Shown: positions 35,277 to 44,382 of the stretch, one piece after another
Position numbering within the stretch: position 1 is the stretch's first letter
Layout: every line of letters begins with the position of its first letter
From: Ignavibacteria bacterium
GTDB lineage: Bacteria > Bacteroidota > Ignavibacteria > Ignavibacteriales > Ignavibacteriaceae
Assembly (NCBI GenBank): GCA_030684555.1
Contig: JAUXVN010000043.1
Location: 1 to 64,000 of the forward strand
Direction: 5' to 3'
Length of the DNA: 64,000 nucleotides
The notes under the pieces: generated by a model
Seen by the model: the letters and a program-made list of their open reading frames with translations, nothing else
Databases searched by the model: none
Told to the model about the DNA's origin: nothing
Position numbers and translations under genes: made by a program

Positions 35277-35882
35277 TTACGAATCTTTATGATAATAAAT
35301 AAATGTTAGGACTTCACCAATATCATCATATTTCTCAATACCGGTCTCAATACAAATTATCTTTGGAAACATGATTTCGGTACAAGCAGATTCAGTCATT
35401 AAAATATATTCATTTTCTTTTACGGAATTTTTTAACAACCGATGAACAATAATTACATCAATTCCTGAAAGCTCAGTAAAACTCCCAATCTTAACAAGCT
35501 CAGCAAATCCCGAATGAACTATAACTTTAAGTTTCAGTGTTTCTATCGCAATACAAATATCACCGTCACAAAACACAGAATTTCTTAATTCGTTTATCTT
35601 CTGAGTGAAGACGTCAAAAAAAGTTATCAACCTCGAACCGATATTTTTTCTTAACATCTCCCACTCTGTATCGCCATCACCTTTAAGCGCAAAAAGGAAA
35701 ACAGCATCCCCCTCAATTTTAGCAACTTCAAGCGGGAGTTCTATATGCTTTATGATCGTGTTTATAAGTTCAATAATTATCTTATGACTTTTGGAGATTG
35801 TGTTTCGGTTTGCCAGCATAAACTTAGTATAGCCGCTGATATCGGCAATAAGTAGAATTACCTTGCTCTGATTAGTGTTCAT
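35277..35882 (-). CDS. DUF2652 protein (nucleotide-cyclase-like)
   Basis: 201 residues. Opening LLIADISGYTKFM is the hallmark of DUF2652, a family related to class III adenylyl/guanylyl cyclase domains; AKIEGDAVFLFA is the second metal-binding-like segment. Whether it makes a cyclic nucleotide is unproven, as several catalytic residues of true cyclases are not recognisable. Monocistronic. Confidence 0.75.
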   Translation of the reverse strand: MNTNQSKVILLIADISGYTKFMLANRNTISKSHKIIIELINTIIKHIELPLEVAKIEGDAVFLFALKGDGDTEWEMLRKNIGSRLITFFDVFTQKINELRNSVFCDGDICIAIETLKLKVIVHSGFAELVKIGSFTELSGIDVIIVHRLLKNSVKENEYILMTESACTEIMFPKIICIETGIEKYDDIGEVLTFIYYHKDS

Positions 35883-36205
35883 TTTATACTTTTTTTGTTT
35901 TCACAAAATTATCCTAAATATAAACGAACGACAACTACAAATCATATTCGTAGAAATAGATGAACTAATATTTTCGAAAAAAAAAGAATCAACTAAACCG
36001 CATTACTAAATCTTACCATCAAATATTTAAGTAAATGTTTAAGTGGATATTACAATCAAAGTGATTTAGTATTCCAAGATTATTCCCATGTGAACAACAA
36101 ATTCACCATCATTCATCAATTCATAAGTTTGTTTTAAACTTATAGTTATAGCAAAATCCGGGCAATTTTAATAACTCCCATTACGTAAAAATTGTGATTG
36201 ATTAA

Positions 36206-36339
36206 CCACGTCCTTCAGGACGTGGACTAATCAACCTTACAAATACAGGCTTTAGCCACAAAAATGAGTTGTTTTGTGGCTTAAGCCTGGGTTTTCTGTC
36301 TCTTTTTCTCCACGACTTAATTCGCCGAGGCGAATCGTG
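36206..36339. repeat. Composite three-hairpin repeat (IS200/IS605- or REP-like)
   Basis: Three successive palindromes: CCACGTCC-TTCA-GGACGTGG (36206-36225, perfect), CAGGCTT.AGCCACAAAA against TTTTGTGGCT.AAGCCTG (36246-36299), and CACGA..TTCGCC-GAG-GGCGAA-TCGTG (36311-36339). Such hairpin strings are typical of REP-type elements mobilised by Y1 transposases; no transposase is in the window. Confidence 0.6.
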
Positions 36340-36433
36340 ATTATATAAAGTATTATTCTGCATAATGTGAATTTAATAAGATACTACTAAGATGTCTGCT
36401 GGATTATTAATATAAGGGCATAAATAAATCGAT

Positions 36434-36464
36434 TTTGGTTTATACTATTTTGTATTTATATTTG
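36434..36464 (+). promoter_or_regulatory. Bacteroidota-type promoter
   Basis: TTTG, exactly 19 bases, TATATTTG: a perfect match to the -33/-7 consensus (TTTG, TAnnTTTG). Drives the VIT/vWA gene at 36609 with a leader of about 140 bases. Confidence 0.65.
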
Positions 36465-36475
36465 TTTTACAATTT

Positions 36476-36540
36476 AGGGGAATTATTTCGATTTTGTTTT
36501 CGTAATTAATAAAAACGATTGAAATAAAAATAATTCTCCT
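36476..36540 (+). other. Leader hairpin of the vWA gene
   Basis: AGGGGAATTATTT (36476-36488) pairs with AAATAATTCTCCT (36528-36540) with one mismatch in 13, enclosing about 39 bases. It starts within 10 bases of the predicted transcript start, so it would cap the mRNA with a long stem; a stabilising or control role is possible. Confidence 0.5.
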
Positions 36541-36608
36541 CAACGTAGTCTACTCAAACAAAACTTAGACTGAATAATATCAATCTAAGGCAAACAACAG
36601 AGGTTGTT

Positions 36609-38681
36609 ATGAAAACGTTTCTCTCCCTTCTACTTTTCTTAGTAATTTTCTCATCGTCAATTTATTCGAATGGTGTTGCAATCATAAATGCACAAAATGC
36701 TGTCTACTTAAGATTAGATTCAACAGTAGTTAAGGTTTCAGTTCAAAGCCAAATTTCAGTTACAACTACAATACAATATTTTACAAACATCTATTCCGCA
36801 AACATGGTAAAATATGGTTTCCCGTTACCTGAGCAGGCAAGTGCAACTCAATTGAGATGGCAAGTAAATGGAGAGTGGTATACTGCCTCGGTTGTCGGGA
36901 CAAGTCAAGATACAACATTACCCGGTGGAGGAACCCCTCATCCAGATCTTGTAACATACCTTGGTCAAACACCACTCTATTTTAATATTCCTCAGCAAGT
37001 CGGAAGCGATTCAACTCTCGCTGTAGAATTGACTTATGTTGAGTTGTTGCCATATGCTTTCGGAAATGTAAATTATGTTTATCCAAGTGATTATCATTTA
37101 ATTCAATCAAGTGTAATAAATCTTCAGAGACTTGAATTTGAATTAACATCACTTAGATTAATCGACAGTATAAGCGTACTCAGTAACCATCCCGTTGAAC
37201 AGATAACTAACAATGGAAATATTGCGAATGTACTAATAAAAATATACGAGCTTCAGGTAAATCAAAATTATTCGATTCAATATACATTGAACGCTAATCA
37301 ACTTGGGTTGTTTACTTATAGCACACTTCAGCCGGACAGCCTTGTCCCCGATGCTTTGGGAAGAGGATTTCTTACTTTCATTGCAGAACCAGACCCGGGT
37401 GCCACAACGGCTACGATTGCAAAAGTTTTTACTCTCATTATCGACAGATCCGGAAGCATGTACGGATCTAAAATCGTCCAGGCAAGAGATGCTGCTTCTT
37501 TTATCGTTAACAATCTAAATCCGGGAGACAGATTCAATTTAATTGACTTTGACGATGTCATAACATCATTTCGTCCGGCTCATGTTCCATACACAACACA
37601 GGCGAGAGATTCAGCACTTTCTTATATCAGCACACTGACAGCCCGTGGTATGACTAACATCTCAGGAGCATTTTCAGCGGCGGTTCCTCAATTTGCAGCG
37701 GCAAATTATAGTACCGCTAACATTATTATTTTTCTTACAGATGGTCAGGCAACAGTAGGAATAACAAATACTGAAGACTTAGTTCAACACATAAATACAC
37801 TTATACTTACAACTGAAACAAATATTTCCTTGTTTAGTTTTGGTATCGGAAATTATGTCGATCAGCAGTTGTTAACCCTTATCTCAGCAAATAATAAGGG
37901 CTTTGCGGAGTTCCTCGGAAACGATGAACTTTATTCTCGAATAACTAACTTTTACATGTCAATCAGAAATCCGGTTTTACTAAATAGCCAAATTAGTTTT
38001 GATCCGCCAATAGTGAGTCAGATTTATCCTGATTCATTACCGAATCTCTACAAAGGTAAACAAATGATTGTCGCAGGTAGATACCAGGAGCCGGCACCGG
38101 TTCAAATAACTTTAAGTGGAATTGCTTTCGGTAATCCGGTAAGTTATTCATACAATCTTCAATTGAGTAATATTACAGAACCAGGTTATCAGTTTCTGCC
38201 AAAAATTTGGGCAAAGAAAAAGATTGAATCATTGATGATACATTATTATTCACTAAATCCAACTTCCCCCGAAGCAATAGCTATTAAAAATCAGATAATT
38301 GAAATTAGCCGTTTGTATGGTGTTATTAGTCAATTCACAAGCTTTACAGGGGTAAATAATATCGAGGAAGAAAAAAATGAAAATAATACTTCTCCCGTCG
38401 ATTTTGAATTATTGGGTAATTATCCTAATCCATTTAATCCGTCAACTACAATACAAATTCGTGTAAATACAGAATTTGTGGGACAACTTGAGATTCGAAT
38501 TTATAATATTCTTGGACAGATTGTTAGAGTGCTATATATTCAAGTTAATGGAAGCGGTTTATACAATATTATGTGGGATGGTTTTGGAATGGGTGGTAGT
38601 TCCTTGTCAAGCGGTATTTATTTCTATGGGATAGAATTAAATAACACAGTTCTTGTCGGGAAGATGAATTTGATGAAATAA
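36609..38681 (+). CDS. VIT/vWA-domain surface protein with T9SS domain
   Basis: 690 residues: signal peptide, a VIT-like beta domain (about 25-240; MVKYGFPLPEQASATQLRW is typical), then a von Willebrand A domain with an intact MIDAS start DRSGSM at about 279-284 and GMTNISGAF plus FLTDGQ later, resembling inter-alpha-trypsin-inhibitor heavy chains. The C-terminal ~85 residues form a sorting domain (NYPNPFNPSTTIQI, SGIYFYGIELN). Probably a surface adhesion protein. Confidence 0.85.
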   Translation: MKTFLSLLLFLVIFSSSIYSNGVAIINAQNAVYLRLDSTVVKVSVQSQISVTTTIQYFTNIYSANMVKYGFPLPEQASATQLRWQVNGEWYTASVVGTSQDTTLPGGGTPHPDLVTYLGQTPLYFNIPQQVGSDSTLAVELTYVELLPYAFGNVNYVYPSDYHLIQSSVINLQRLEFELTSLRLIDSISVLSNHPVEQITNNGNIANVLIKIYELQVNQNYSIQYTLNANQLGLFTYSTLQPDSLVPDALGRGFLTFIAEPDPGATTATIAKVFTLIIDRSGSMYGSKIVQARDAASFIVNNLNPGDRFNLIDFDDVITSFRPAHVPYTTQARDSALSYISTLTARGMTNISGAFSAAVPQFAAANYSTANIIIFLTDGQATVGITNTEDLVQHINTLILTTETNISLFSFGIGNYVDQQLLTLISANNKGFAEFLGNDELYSRITNFYMSIRNPVLLNSQISFDPPIVSQIYPDSLPNLYKGKQMIVAGRYQEPAPVQITLSGIAFGNPVSYSYNLQLSNITEPGYQFLPKIWAKKKIESLMIHYYSLNPTSPEAIAIKNQIIEISRLYGVISQFTSFTGVNNIEEEKNENNTSPVDFELLGNYPNPFNPSTTIQIRVNTEFVGQLEIRIYNILGQIVRVLYIQVNGSGLYNIMWDGFGMGGSSLSSGIYFYGIELNNTVLVGKMNLMK

Positions 38682-38747
38682 TTAACGTAAATGTCCGAGT
38701 AAAATTAATATTTCACTGAAACTAAATTTGAGGAATAAAATAATAAC

Positions 38748-39997
38748 ATGAGAACAACACTTATTCTAATCTTTATAGCTTTATTAATACAGCCGTTAAA
38801 AGCTCAAGGTGAAGCTGCAGTTCCGTTTTTAACCTTACAACAATCACCTCTTTTATTTGGCGCAGGTTCAGTTGGAACTGCAATTTCGACAAATCATCCT
38901 TTCGGATTTTATTACAATCCGGCACAACTTGGAAACTCTTCCCGGGAAAATAATATCTCAATTTTCTTTATGCCGGAGAAATCAAAATGGCTTGAAAGAA
39001 TTTGGTCGAATCTAACATTTCAAACCAGTGGGTTTCAGTCGGTTATAATTTTAAAACTGAAGAGGGCGGTCTACCATTATCAATAGGGTTAGGGTATCTT
39101 GAAAATAAGTTTGATTATGGGAAATTCGTTGTAACTGGATCTGACAGACCTGAACCTATAGGTGAATATAACCCGTACGAACAGTTCAAATCTATTAGTA
39201 TCGGGGCGAGTTATGATTATTATCTTCTCTTCAATTTGGGATTCTCCATTAAAATGTATAAATCAAAACTTGGAAAATATTTTGTAGACAATAGAATTGA
39301 AGAATCAATAGCTACGGGGACAGCATTTGATTTGGGATTGATGGTAACAACTCCGATTACAAAACTTGTTTTTAATGATTACAAGATTAATTTAAATACA
39401 AATTCGAGTCTTAAACCGAATTTCGATTTCACACTTGGTTACTCTTTATCGAACCTCGGGAAAGAAGTTATATATAGTGACCCGGCGCAAGCTGACCCGC
39501 TTCCAAGAATGGCAAGACTTGGTTACTCGTTTAATTTTTCATTGGAATTTTCTAATACTAAAGTAGAGAAGTTCAGTTTTATTGATTATTCATTTACAGC
39601 CGAATCAGATGACTTTCTTATCAATAGGAATACAACGGGTAAATATGAATATCAAAATCCATTTGGTGGTATAAAACCCGTAAAGCATTTAATTGAGTTG
39701 AAAGGAGATGACTATGTTATTGTACATAAAGGTCATATTCTGCGGTTATTTGAAACTCTGACACTTGTTTCAGGTCGTTTTAATGGGCGTGGTTATGATC
39801 ATCGTAAAACTTCAGGAATCGGGGTTTCTTCGGAAGGGTTATTCAAATTATTAAATAGCGCATTTGATGTTCCCGGTCTCAATTATTTCACCAAGCATTT
39901 TGTGTGTGAATATTATGAAACAATTATTTTTAAGGAATCAATCTTAGAAACCAGAATGAATGGGATTGTACTTAGTTATAAAGGATTTTTTTTCTAA
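38748..39997 (+). pseudogene. Frameshifted PorV/PorQ-like outer-membrane barrel
   Basis: The first frame (38748 onward) has a signal peptide and the block LLFGAGSVGTAISTNHPFGFYYNPAQLG, quoted in parts as GSVGTAIS and FYYNPAQLG, typical of PorV/FadL-like proteins associated with type IX secretion; it runs off frame near 39000-39030. The next frame (to 39997) carries the rest of the barrel (WVSVGYNFKTEEGGLPLSIG to GYSFNFSLEF). Together about 415 residues. A single-base loss explains it; an assembly error is as likely as a true mutation. Confidence 0.6.
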
Positions 39998-40111
39998 ATA
40001 CAAAAGCTGGTGCGTAAAACAACAGCTCCAATTAATATTGCTGATTTGCTAAAAAGTGTTTTTATTGATAAATAGAAAAGTGATAATTTTACATTTTATA
40101 CAGAGGATAAA

Positions 40112-40558
40112 ATGATAAAGCTAATATTTAATTCCAGTTTCTTAAGAAAAAGTTTTTTCTTTATGATAGCGGTAATTCTGGCTATCGTTAACATTGGATG
40201 TGAAGAAAAAGTAACGACAACCGAAGAAGCTAAAATTTCATTCAACGAATTTTATATCGAAAAAGGGAATGATATTGATACAACCTTCATTTCCTTCAAA
40301 GGAACGATTAAAAATTCAAATACTCTCGAAATTGAAGCAACCAGTTGGGGAGTTTGGGAGTATGGACTTTCTCTCAATCGTTCAAATCTGAACAAAGAAA
40401 TTATGTTCGTTTTGATGGGGTATTGCGGAACAGTCTCTTCTCAAACTTATGCAAAGGTTACGTTTACAAGCTCAATCTCGGCTGCGGAAACAGATACATT
40501 AGAAAGAATTAGTTTTTCTACTTCTAAAGATACAATTACAGTAAGAAAACCAAACTAA
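40112..40558 (+). CDS. Hypothetical lipoprotein
   Basis: 148 residues. A long leader ends in a lipobox (NIGC at about 29-32); the mature domain is small and beta-rich (ISFNEFYIEKGND, FISFKGTIKN, AKVTFTSSIS) and has one extra Cys. No recognised family. It lies between the barrel pseudogene and the DUF4476 gene in the same direction. Confidence 0.55.
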   Translation: MIKLIFNSSFLRKSFFFMIAVILAIVNIGCEEKVTTTEEAKISFNEFYIEKGNDIDTTFISFKGTIKNSNTLEIEATSWGVWEYGLSLNRSNLNKEIMFVLMGYCGTVSSQTYAKVTFTSSISAAETDTLERISFSTSKDTITVRKPN

Positions 40559-40630
40559 AGATTTGTTTTCGGTTTGTTCGGAGAAGTTAATTTACGTAAA
40601 AAATTATTTCACCTTTAGCTTAAGGTGATT

Positions 40631-41172
40631 ATGCGTTTTCTTCTTGTTATTTTATTTTTCTCAATTTCAGTTTCAGCACAAACTGATGAAAATTCTAAAA
40701 ATTACAATCAAAATAGTAATCCTCAAGAGACGATTGATTTAATCATCAAGAAGTTTATGCAACTTGAACAAGATTATTTGATTAAATTAAATCATAAAGA
40801 TTATACACGCTCGAAGAGAATTATAAGTGAGGTTGAAGAACTGATTAAAAGCCTCCCTTTGCATGAAGAAATTATACCCGGGATTTCGCCAATAAGCGAT
40901 AACGATTTTAAAAGACTTTTTGATGAAATTAAAGTTGAAACTTTTGAATCCGATCAACTTATAATAATACAAACAGCCGGACTTTATCAGTTTTTACTGT
41001 TCTTCAAATGAGTGAGTTGTTAGATTTATTTAGTTTCCCTTCGGGAAAAATAGAAGCGGTTAAAGCCCTTTATCCAAATATAATTGATAAACAAAACTCC
41101 CATCTCATTATCGGGAAATTCAATCATTCATCGGATAAAGAAACGGTTAGGAAATTGATTTCGTCGTTTTGA
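40631..41172 (+). pseudogene. DUF4476-family exported protein, frameshifted
   Basis: ATG 40631 gives a signal peptide (MRFLLVILFFSISVSAQ); the frame from GTG 40625 is only slightly longer. Around 40988 a run of five T puts the frame out (YQFLLFFK-stop); one more T would restore YQFFTVLQMSELLDLFSFP and continue to ALYPNI and the stop at 41170-41172. The joined protein of about 180 residues matches DUF4476, including the DNDFKRLFDEIK and LDLFSF..K..A...LYP blocks. Homopolymer position makes a sequencing error quite possible. Confidence 0.65.
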
Positions 41173-41181
41173 TTTAAACTC

Positions 41182-41823
41182 TTATAAAATCTCTTTTAGT
41201 TGAAGAATTGAATTGATAAGATAATCGGGATTTTCTTTTTCTAATTGTGACTCTGTCCTATATCCATAACTAACACCGCAAGTTAGCGCATAAGCTGATT
41301 TACCGCATTGAATATCAAGTTCAGTATCCCCAACCATCAAAGTTTCTTCCGGTTTTATATTGAGAGTTTCAGCAATTATTAACAGCGGCTCGGGTGAAGG
41401 TTTATGTTTAATATCCGGTCTTCTTCCCATTATATAATCAAAGTATTCAGTTAATTTGAAGTGCTCTAAAATTAATTCAGCCTGACCCTGCGCTTTTGTG
41501 GTCAGTAAGGCGATTTTGTAATTATTGTGATGGAGATACTCTAATAATTCAATTACTCCCGGATATAATGTTGAATCACTTATAAAATCAAAATAGATAG
41601 TTTTATAGACTTTTATAAAATATTCCAGATCATCAACTTGAATATTCAAATCATTAAATATGTCAGCGAAATGAGCACCAATTCTTTTATCTAATTCATC
41701 TTTTGGCAGATTAACTTTCATCCCGAGTTTTTCAAAAGTAGCGATTGTAGCTTTGTATATTGTGCTTCCAGAATCAACAAGTGTTCCATCCAGATCGAAC
41801 GTAACGAGTTTAATTTTATTCAT
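41182..41823 (-). CDS. HAD hydrolase, phosphoglycolate-phosphatase-like
   Basis: Start at ATG 41823, giving MNKIKLVTFDLDGTLVDS; the upstream extension overlaps the zinc-ribbon gene. 213 residues with all HAD motifs: DLDGTLVDS (nucleophile Asp), LLTTKAQ (motif II Thr), KPSPEP (motif III Lys) and MVGDTELDIQCGK (motif IV). Gph/PpaX subfamily by length and cap; the substrate is not decided by sequence. Overlaps the upstream gene by 8 bases. Confidence 0.88.
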   Translation of the reverse strand: MNKIKLVTFDLDGTLVDSGSTIYKATIATFEKLGMKVNLPKDELDKRIGAHFADIFNDLNIQVDDLEYFIKVYKTIYFDFISDSTLYPGVIELLEYLHHNNYKIALLTTKAQGQAELILEHFKLTEYFDYIMGRRPDIKHKPSPEPLLIIAETLNIKPEETLMVGDTELDIQCGKSAYALTCGVSYGYRTESQLEKENPDYLINSILQLKEIL

Positions 41824-42025
41824 ATTTCTCTTTGTTTGTCTCTTTTTCATTATCAACATTGGATGAGCTTGTAGTTTCACCGCTACAGCACTCATCTATA
41901 TTTGTGCGGCAGTAAGCACATTGTCCGTGTCCGTGAACCCAAATCACTTCAGTAACATTTCCGCAATATTGACACTGAAATAAGTTTTTAGAATTTTTAA
42001 TTATCATACATCTGTAGTTATTCAT
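41816..42025 (-). CDS. Small zinc-ribbon protein
   Basis: 69 residues with FQCQYCGNVTEVIWVHGHGQCAYC, quoted in parts: CQYCG and CAYC 17 residues apart, forming a four-Cys zinc ribbon, plus a CC pair near ECCSG. The C-terminal third is acidic and disordered. Sits between DUF2203 and the HAD gene with overlaps on both sides, so all three are one operon. Confidence 0.65.
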   Translation of the reverse strand: MNNYRCMIIKNSKNLFQCQYCGNVTEVIWVHGHGQCAYCRTNIDECCSGETTSSSNVDNEKETNKEKYE

Positions 42026-42405
42026 AACAGATAATATTCCTCGGGAATAAGTTTTCTTGAGGCAAATCCCCCCTCAATCGGGTGATAATAAAGTAGCGTT
42101 TCCTCATCGCTTTTCCAGCATAACAAAACTTCTTTATCATTTATTATGGCAGGGAAGTCGACTAATCCTACTTCAAAGTTCCAATCCTTAAAGTAACAAC
42201 CAATTTCTGCAAGCTCATCAGTGTAATTTTGAATTTTGTGTAATGAGTTTTGAATCGCCATATCATTACTGTCTGCACTTAGGATTTCACTTTGATATGA
42301 TTTAATAATCTCGCCTTCCTTAAGAATATCACTTACAATTTTCTTAACGAGCGGAAGCGTTTTTTTCGCCGAAGCCGGAGTAAAATATATTTTATTACTG
42401 ACCAT
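42022..42405 (-). CDS. DUF2203 family protein
   Basis: 127 residues. YFTPASAKKTLPLVKKIVSDI at the N-terminus and the C-terminal VGLVDFPAIINDKEVLLCWK and FASRKLIPEE match DUF2203, a small helical family with a conserved DFP segment and no known function. First gene of a three-gene operon. Confidence 0.8.
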   Translation of the reverse strand: MVSNKIYFTPASAKKTLPLVKKIVSDILKEGEIIKSYQSEILSADSNDMAIQNSLHKIQNYTDELAEIGCYFKDWNFEVGLVDFPAIINDKEVLLCWKSDEETLLYYHPIEGGFASRKLIPEEYYLL

Positions 42406-42683
42406 CTGATTTTATTTCTCTGGTAAAATTTAAACTCAATTTCTTAAAATGGTTTTATCGATTATTATTAATGAATTAAACCTGATTTGAAGATTTTCTT
42501 GTAATTAAAGAAATGACCAATATACCTTATCTAACTGAATATTGAAAATATACCGAAATCAAATCATTTGTTGCAAATACATGGTGAATTACATAATGAT
42601 GAAAGAAGGCAAGCCTCTGAAACCAAATATTATTTTTAACGTCAAATAGTGAAACAAAGCGAAGATTTTGGTGTTCGATTTAT
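42406..42683. other. AT-rich intergenic region
   Basis: Divergent spacer between the DUF2203 operon and htpX. I see no gene, repeat or strong hairpin; the htpX promoter lies at its right end. Confidence 0.5.
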
Positions 42684-42715
42684 GTTGTTTGAAGAAACCA
42701 TTTTTTTTAGCTTTG
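42684..42715 (+). promoter_or_regulatory. Promoter of htpX
   Basis: GTTG, 20 bases, TAGCTTTG: -7 element perfect for TAnnTTTG, -33 box with three of four matches. Transcription from about 42722 leaves a leader of about 29 bases with GGAGG (42741-42745) before the GTG start. Confidence 0.5.
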
Positions 42716-42750
42716 ACAGTTAGTAAACAAAAATAATTATGGAGGTTTAT

Positions 42751-43599
42751 GTGAATACGCTTAAAACCGTATTCTTGATGACGCTGATGATGGTTCTGTT
42801 CCTCTTTGTTGGAAATCTGCTTGGGGGACAAACAGGATTGATGATCGCTTTTATATTTGCACTTTTGATGAATTTTGGCTCTTACTGGTTTTCGGATAAA
42901 ATTGTTCTTGCGATGTATAAAGCAAGACAGGTTGATGCTCAAGCAGCTCCAAAATTGTATGGAATGGTTGAAGAACTTTCGCAGCGTGCAGCATTACCGA
43001 TGCCGAAAGTGTATGTTATTGATAATCCGACTCCAAACGCTTTTGCAACAGGAAGAAATCCTCAAAATGCTGCGGTTGCAGTTACAACCGGCATACTTAA
43101 AATTTTAAACAATGATGAGCTTGCAGGTGTTATTGCTCATGAACTTGCTCATATTAAACATAGAGATATTTTAATAGGGACAATAACGGCAACACTTGTT
43201 GGAACGATTACTTACCTTGCGCAAATGGCAAGCTGGGCAATGATGTTCGGCGGTAGAAGCGATGATCGTGAAGAAGGAAGTCCGATTGCTTCACTTGTGA
43301 TGATAATATTAGCCCCAATTGCTGCTACAATTTTGCAGCTGGCAATCTCAAGATCGCGTGAGTTTATAGCCGATGAAGGGGGCGCACAAATGACCGGTAA
43401 TCCGTTAAGTCTTGCTTCCGCATTAACTAAACTAGTTCAAGCAAATGAAGTTAGACCGATAGAAAATGCAAAACCGGCAACAGCTCATATGTTTATTGTT
43501 AATCCTCTGTTCGGTGGTGGGGTTACTAAGCTTTTTTCAACGCATCCGCCTATTGAAGAGAGAGTAAATCGATTAAGAATGCTTGCACAAAAAATCTAA
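42751..43599 (+). CDS. htpX: Membrane zinc metalloprotease HtpX
   Basis: The start is assigned to GTG 42751 because GGAGG lies 5 bases before it, and the in-frame ATG at 42739 would place that ribosome site inside the gene; it also gives the family N-terminus MNTLKTVFLM. 282 residues: two N-terminal membrane helices, HELAH zinc motif at about 130 with the third ligand Glu in SREFIADE, two more membrane helices between, and the C-terminal STHPPIEERVNRL. Quality control of membrane proteins with FtsH. Monocistronic, own promoter and terminator. Confidence 0.92.
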   Translation: MNTLKTVFLMTLMMVLFLFVGNLLGGQTGLMIAFIFALLMNFGSYWFSDKIVLAMYKARQVDAQAAPKLYGMVEELSQRAALPMPKVYVIDNPTPNAFATGRNPQNAAVAVTTGILKILNNDELAGVIAHELAHIKHRDILIGTITATLVGTITYLAQMASWAMMFGGRSDDREEGSPIASLVMIILAPIAATILQLAISRSREFIADEGGAQMTGNPLSLASALTKLVQANEVRPIENAKPATAHMFIVNPLFGGGVTKLFSTHPPIEERVNRLRMLAQKI

Positions 43600-43645
43600 A
43601 GTTATTGTAATCTCTCTTTTTGTAAAAGATATTTAATGTTAATTT

Positions 43646-43680
43646 ACCCTTGAAGTTTGGCAAAAACTTCAAGGGTTTTC
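43646..43680 (+). terminator. Terminator of htpX
   Basis: ACCCTTGAAGTTT / AAACTTCAAGGGT, a perfect 13-bp stem with a five-base loop, followed by TTTC and TTTT. Very strong. Confidence 0.85.
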
Positions 43681-43707
43681 TTTTAATATTGTAGAAATTA
43701 AAAATCT

Positions 43708-44310
43708 ATGAAGTCATTTCCTTTATACTTGCTTCTTCTTTTAACCGTAATGGGATTTACACTCATTGCACAGACAGATTCTGCTCCCAAAACAAACCTG
43801 ACGATTTGTTTTGAAATGATTGATTCTATTATCATCGGGCATGTCTCTAATATTGATAAATCAGAGGTTAAAACATTTTCTTCTAACTTAGTCTCAGACT
43901 ATTCGATATTCACCAATTTTGTTTCGGATAAATTTGCCAAATTGAATTTTAGTCGAATAGATGAAACCCCGATAACTTCTAATATTAATTTCGTAATTTC
44001 AAATATTAAAGTAAGCTATAGCAAACCAAAAAAAATGAGTTTCTTTGGTGACTATTCAGTCGAACGAAATATTTTAATTGAAGGAAGTTTTTTATTTACA
44101 GGAACTAAGAGTGATTTAATTAGTTTTGATAAAACTTATTCCGATGTTATCACTTATAATTCAATTAAAGAGGTTGAAGATATGTCACTCCCATTTACAA
44201 AGGGAGAAATTCCGGAAGTTCCCTTATTTTCATCAATTTTAGAACCTGCAATAGTTGTAGGTTCAGCCGCATTAATTGTTTATCTCTTCTTTTCTGTTAG
44301 AGGTAAGTAG
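43708..44310 (+). CDS. Hypothetical exported, membrane-anchored protein
   Basis: 200 residues with an N-terminal signal (MKSFPLYLLLLLTVMGFTLIA) and a C-terminal membrane helix (EPAIVVGSAALIVYLFFSV) ending in RGK. The central ~130 residues are beta-rich with no recognised motif. First gene of a long plus-strand run that continues with bamD, 72 bases on. Envelope role likely from context. Confidence 0.5.
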   Translation: MKSFPLYLLLLLTVMGFTLIAQTDSAPKTNLTICFEMIDSIIIGHVSNIDKSEVKTFSSNLVSDYSIFTNFVSDKFAKLNFSRIDETPITSNINFVISNIKVSYSKPKKMSFFGDYSVERNILIEGSFLFTGTKSDLISFDKTYSDVITYNSIKEVEDMSLPFTKGEIPEVPLFSSILEPAIVVGSAALIVYLFFSVRGK

Positions 44311-44382
44311 CAAAATTTACCTTTGAGAAGGGGACATATTTAATTATTTTTCCAAACTTATTTGAATAACAGAATTTAAAAC

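Larger units (their letters stand above)
35883..36608. other. Long intergenic region
   Basis: 726 bases without a gene. Contents: AT-rich sequence to about 36185, a block of three consecutive palindromes (36206-36339), a Bacteroidota-type promoter (36434-36464) and a leader hairpin (36476-36540) for the gene at 36609. Confidence 0.6.

Noticed and set aside
42713-42741. TTGACA-N17-ATTATG as the htpX promoter
   Set aside because: It would start transcription downstream of the GGAGG site needed for the GTG start; the TAGCTTTG -7 element fits the leader better.
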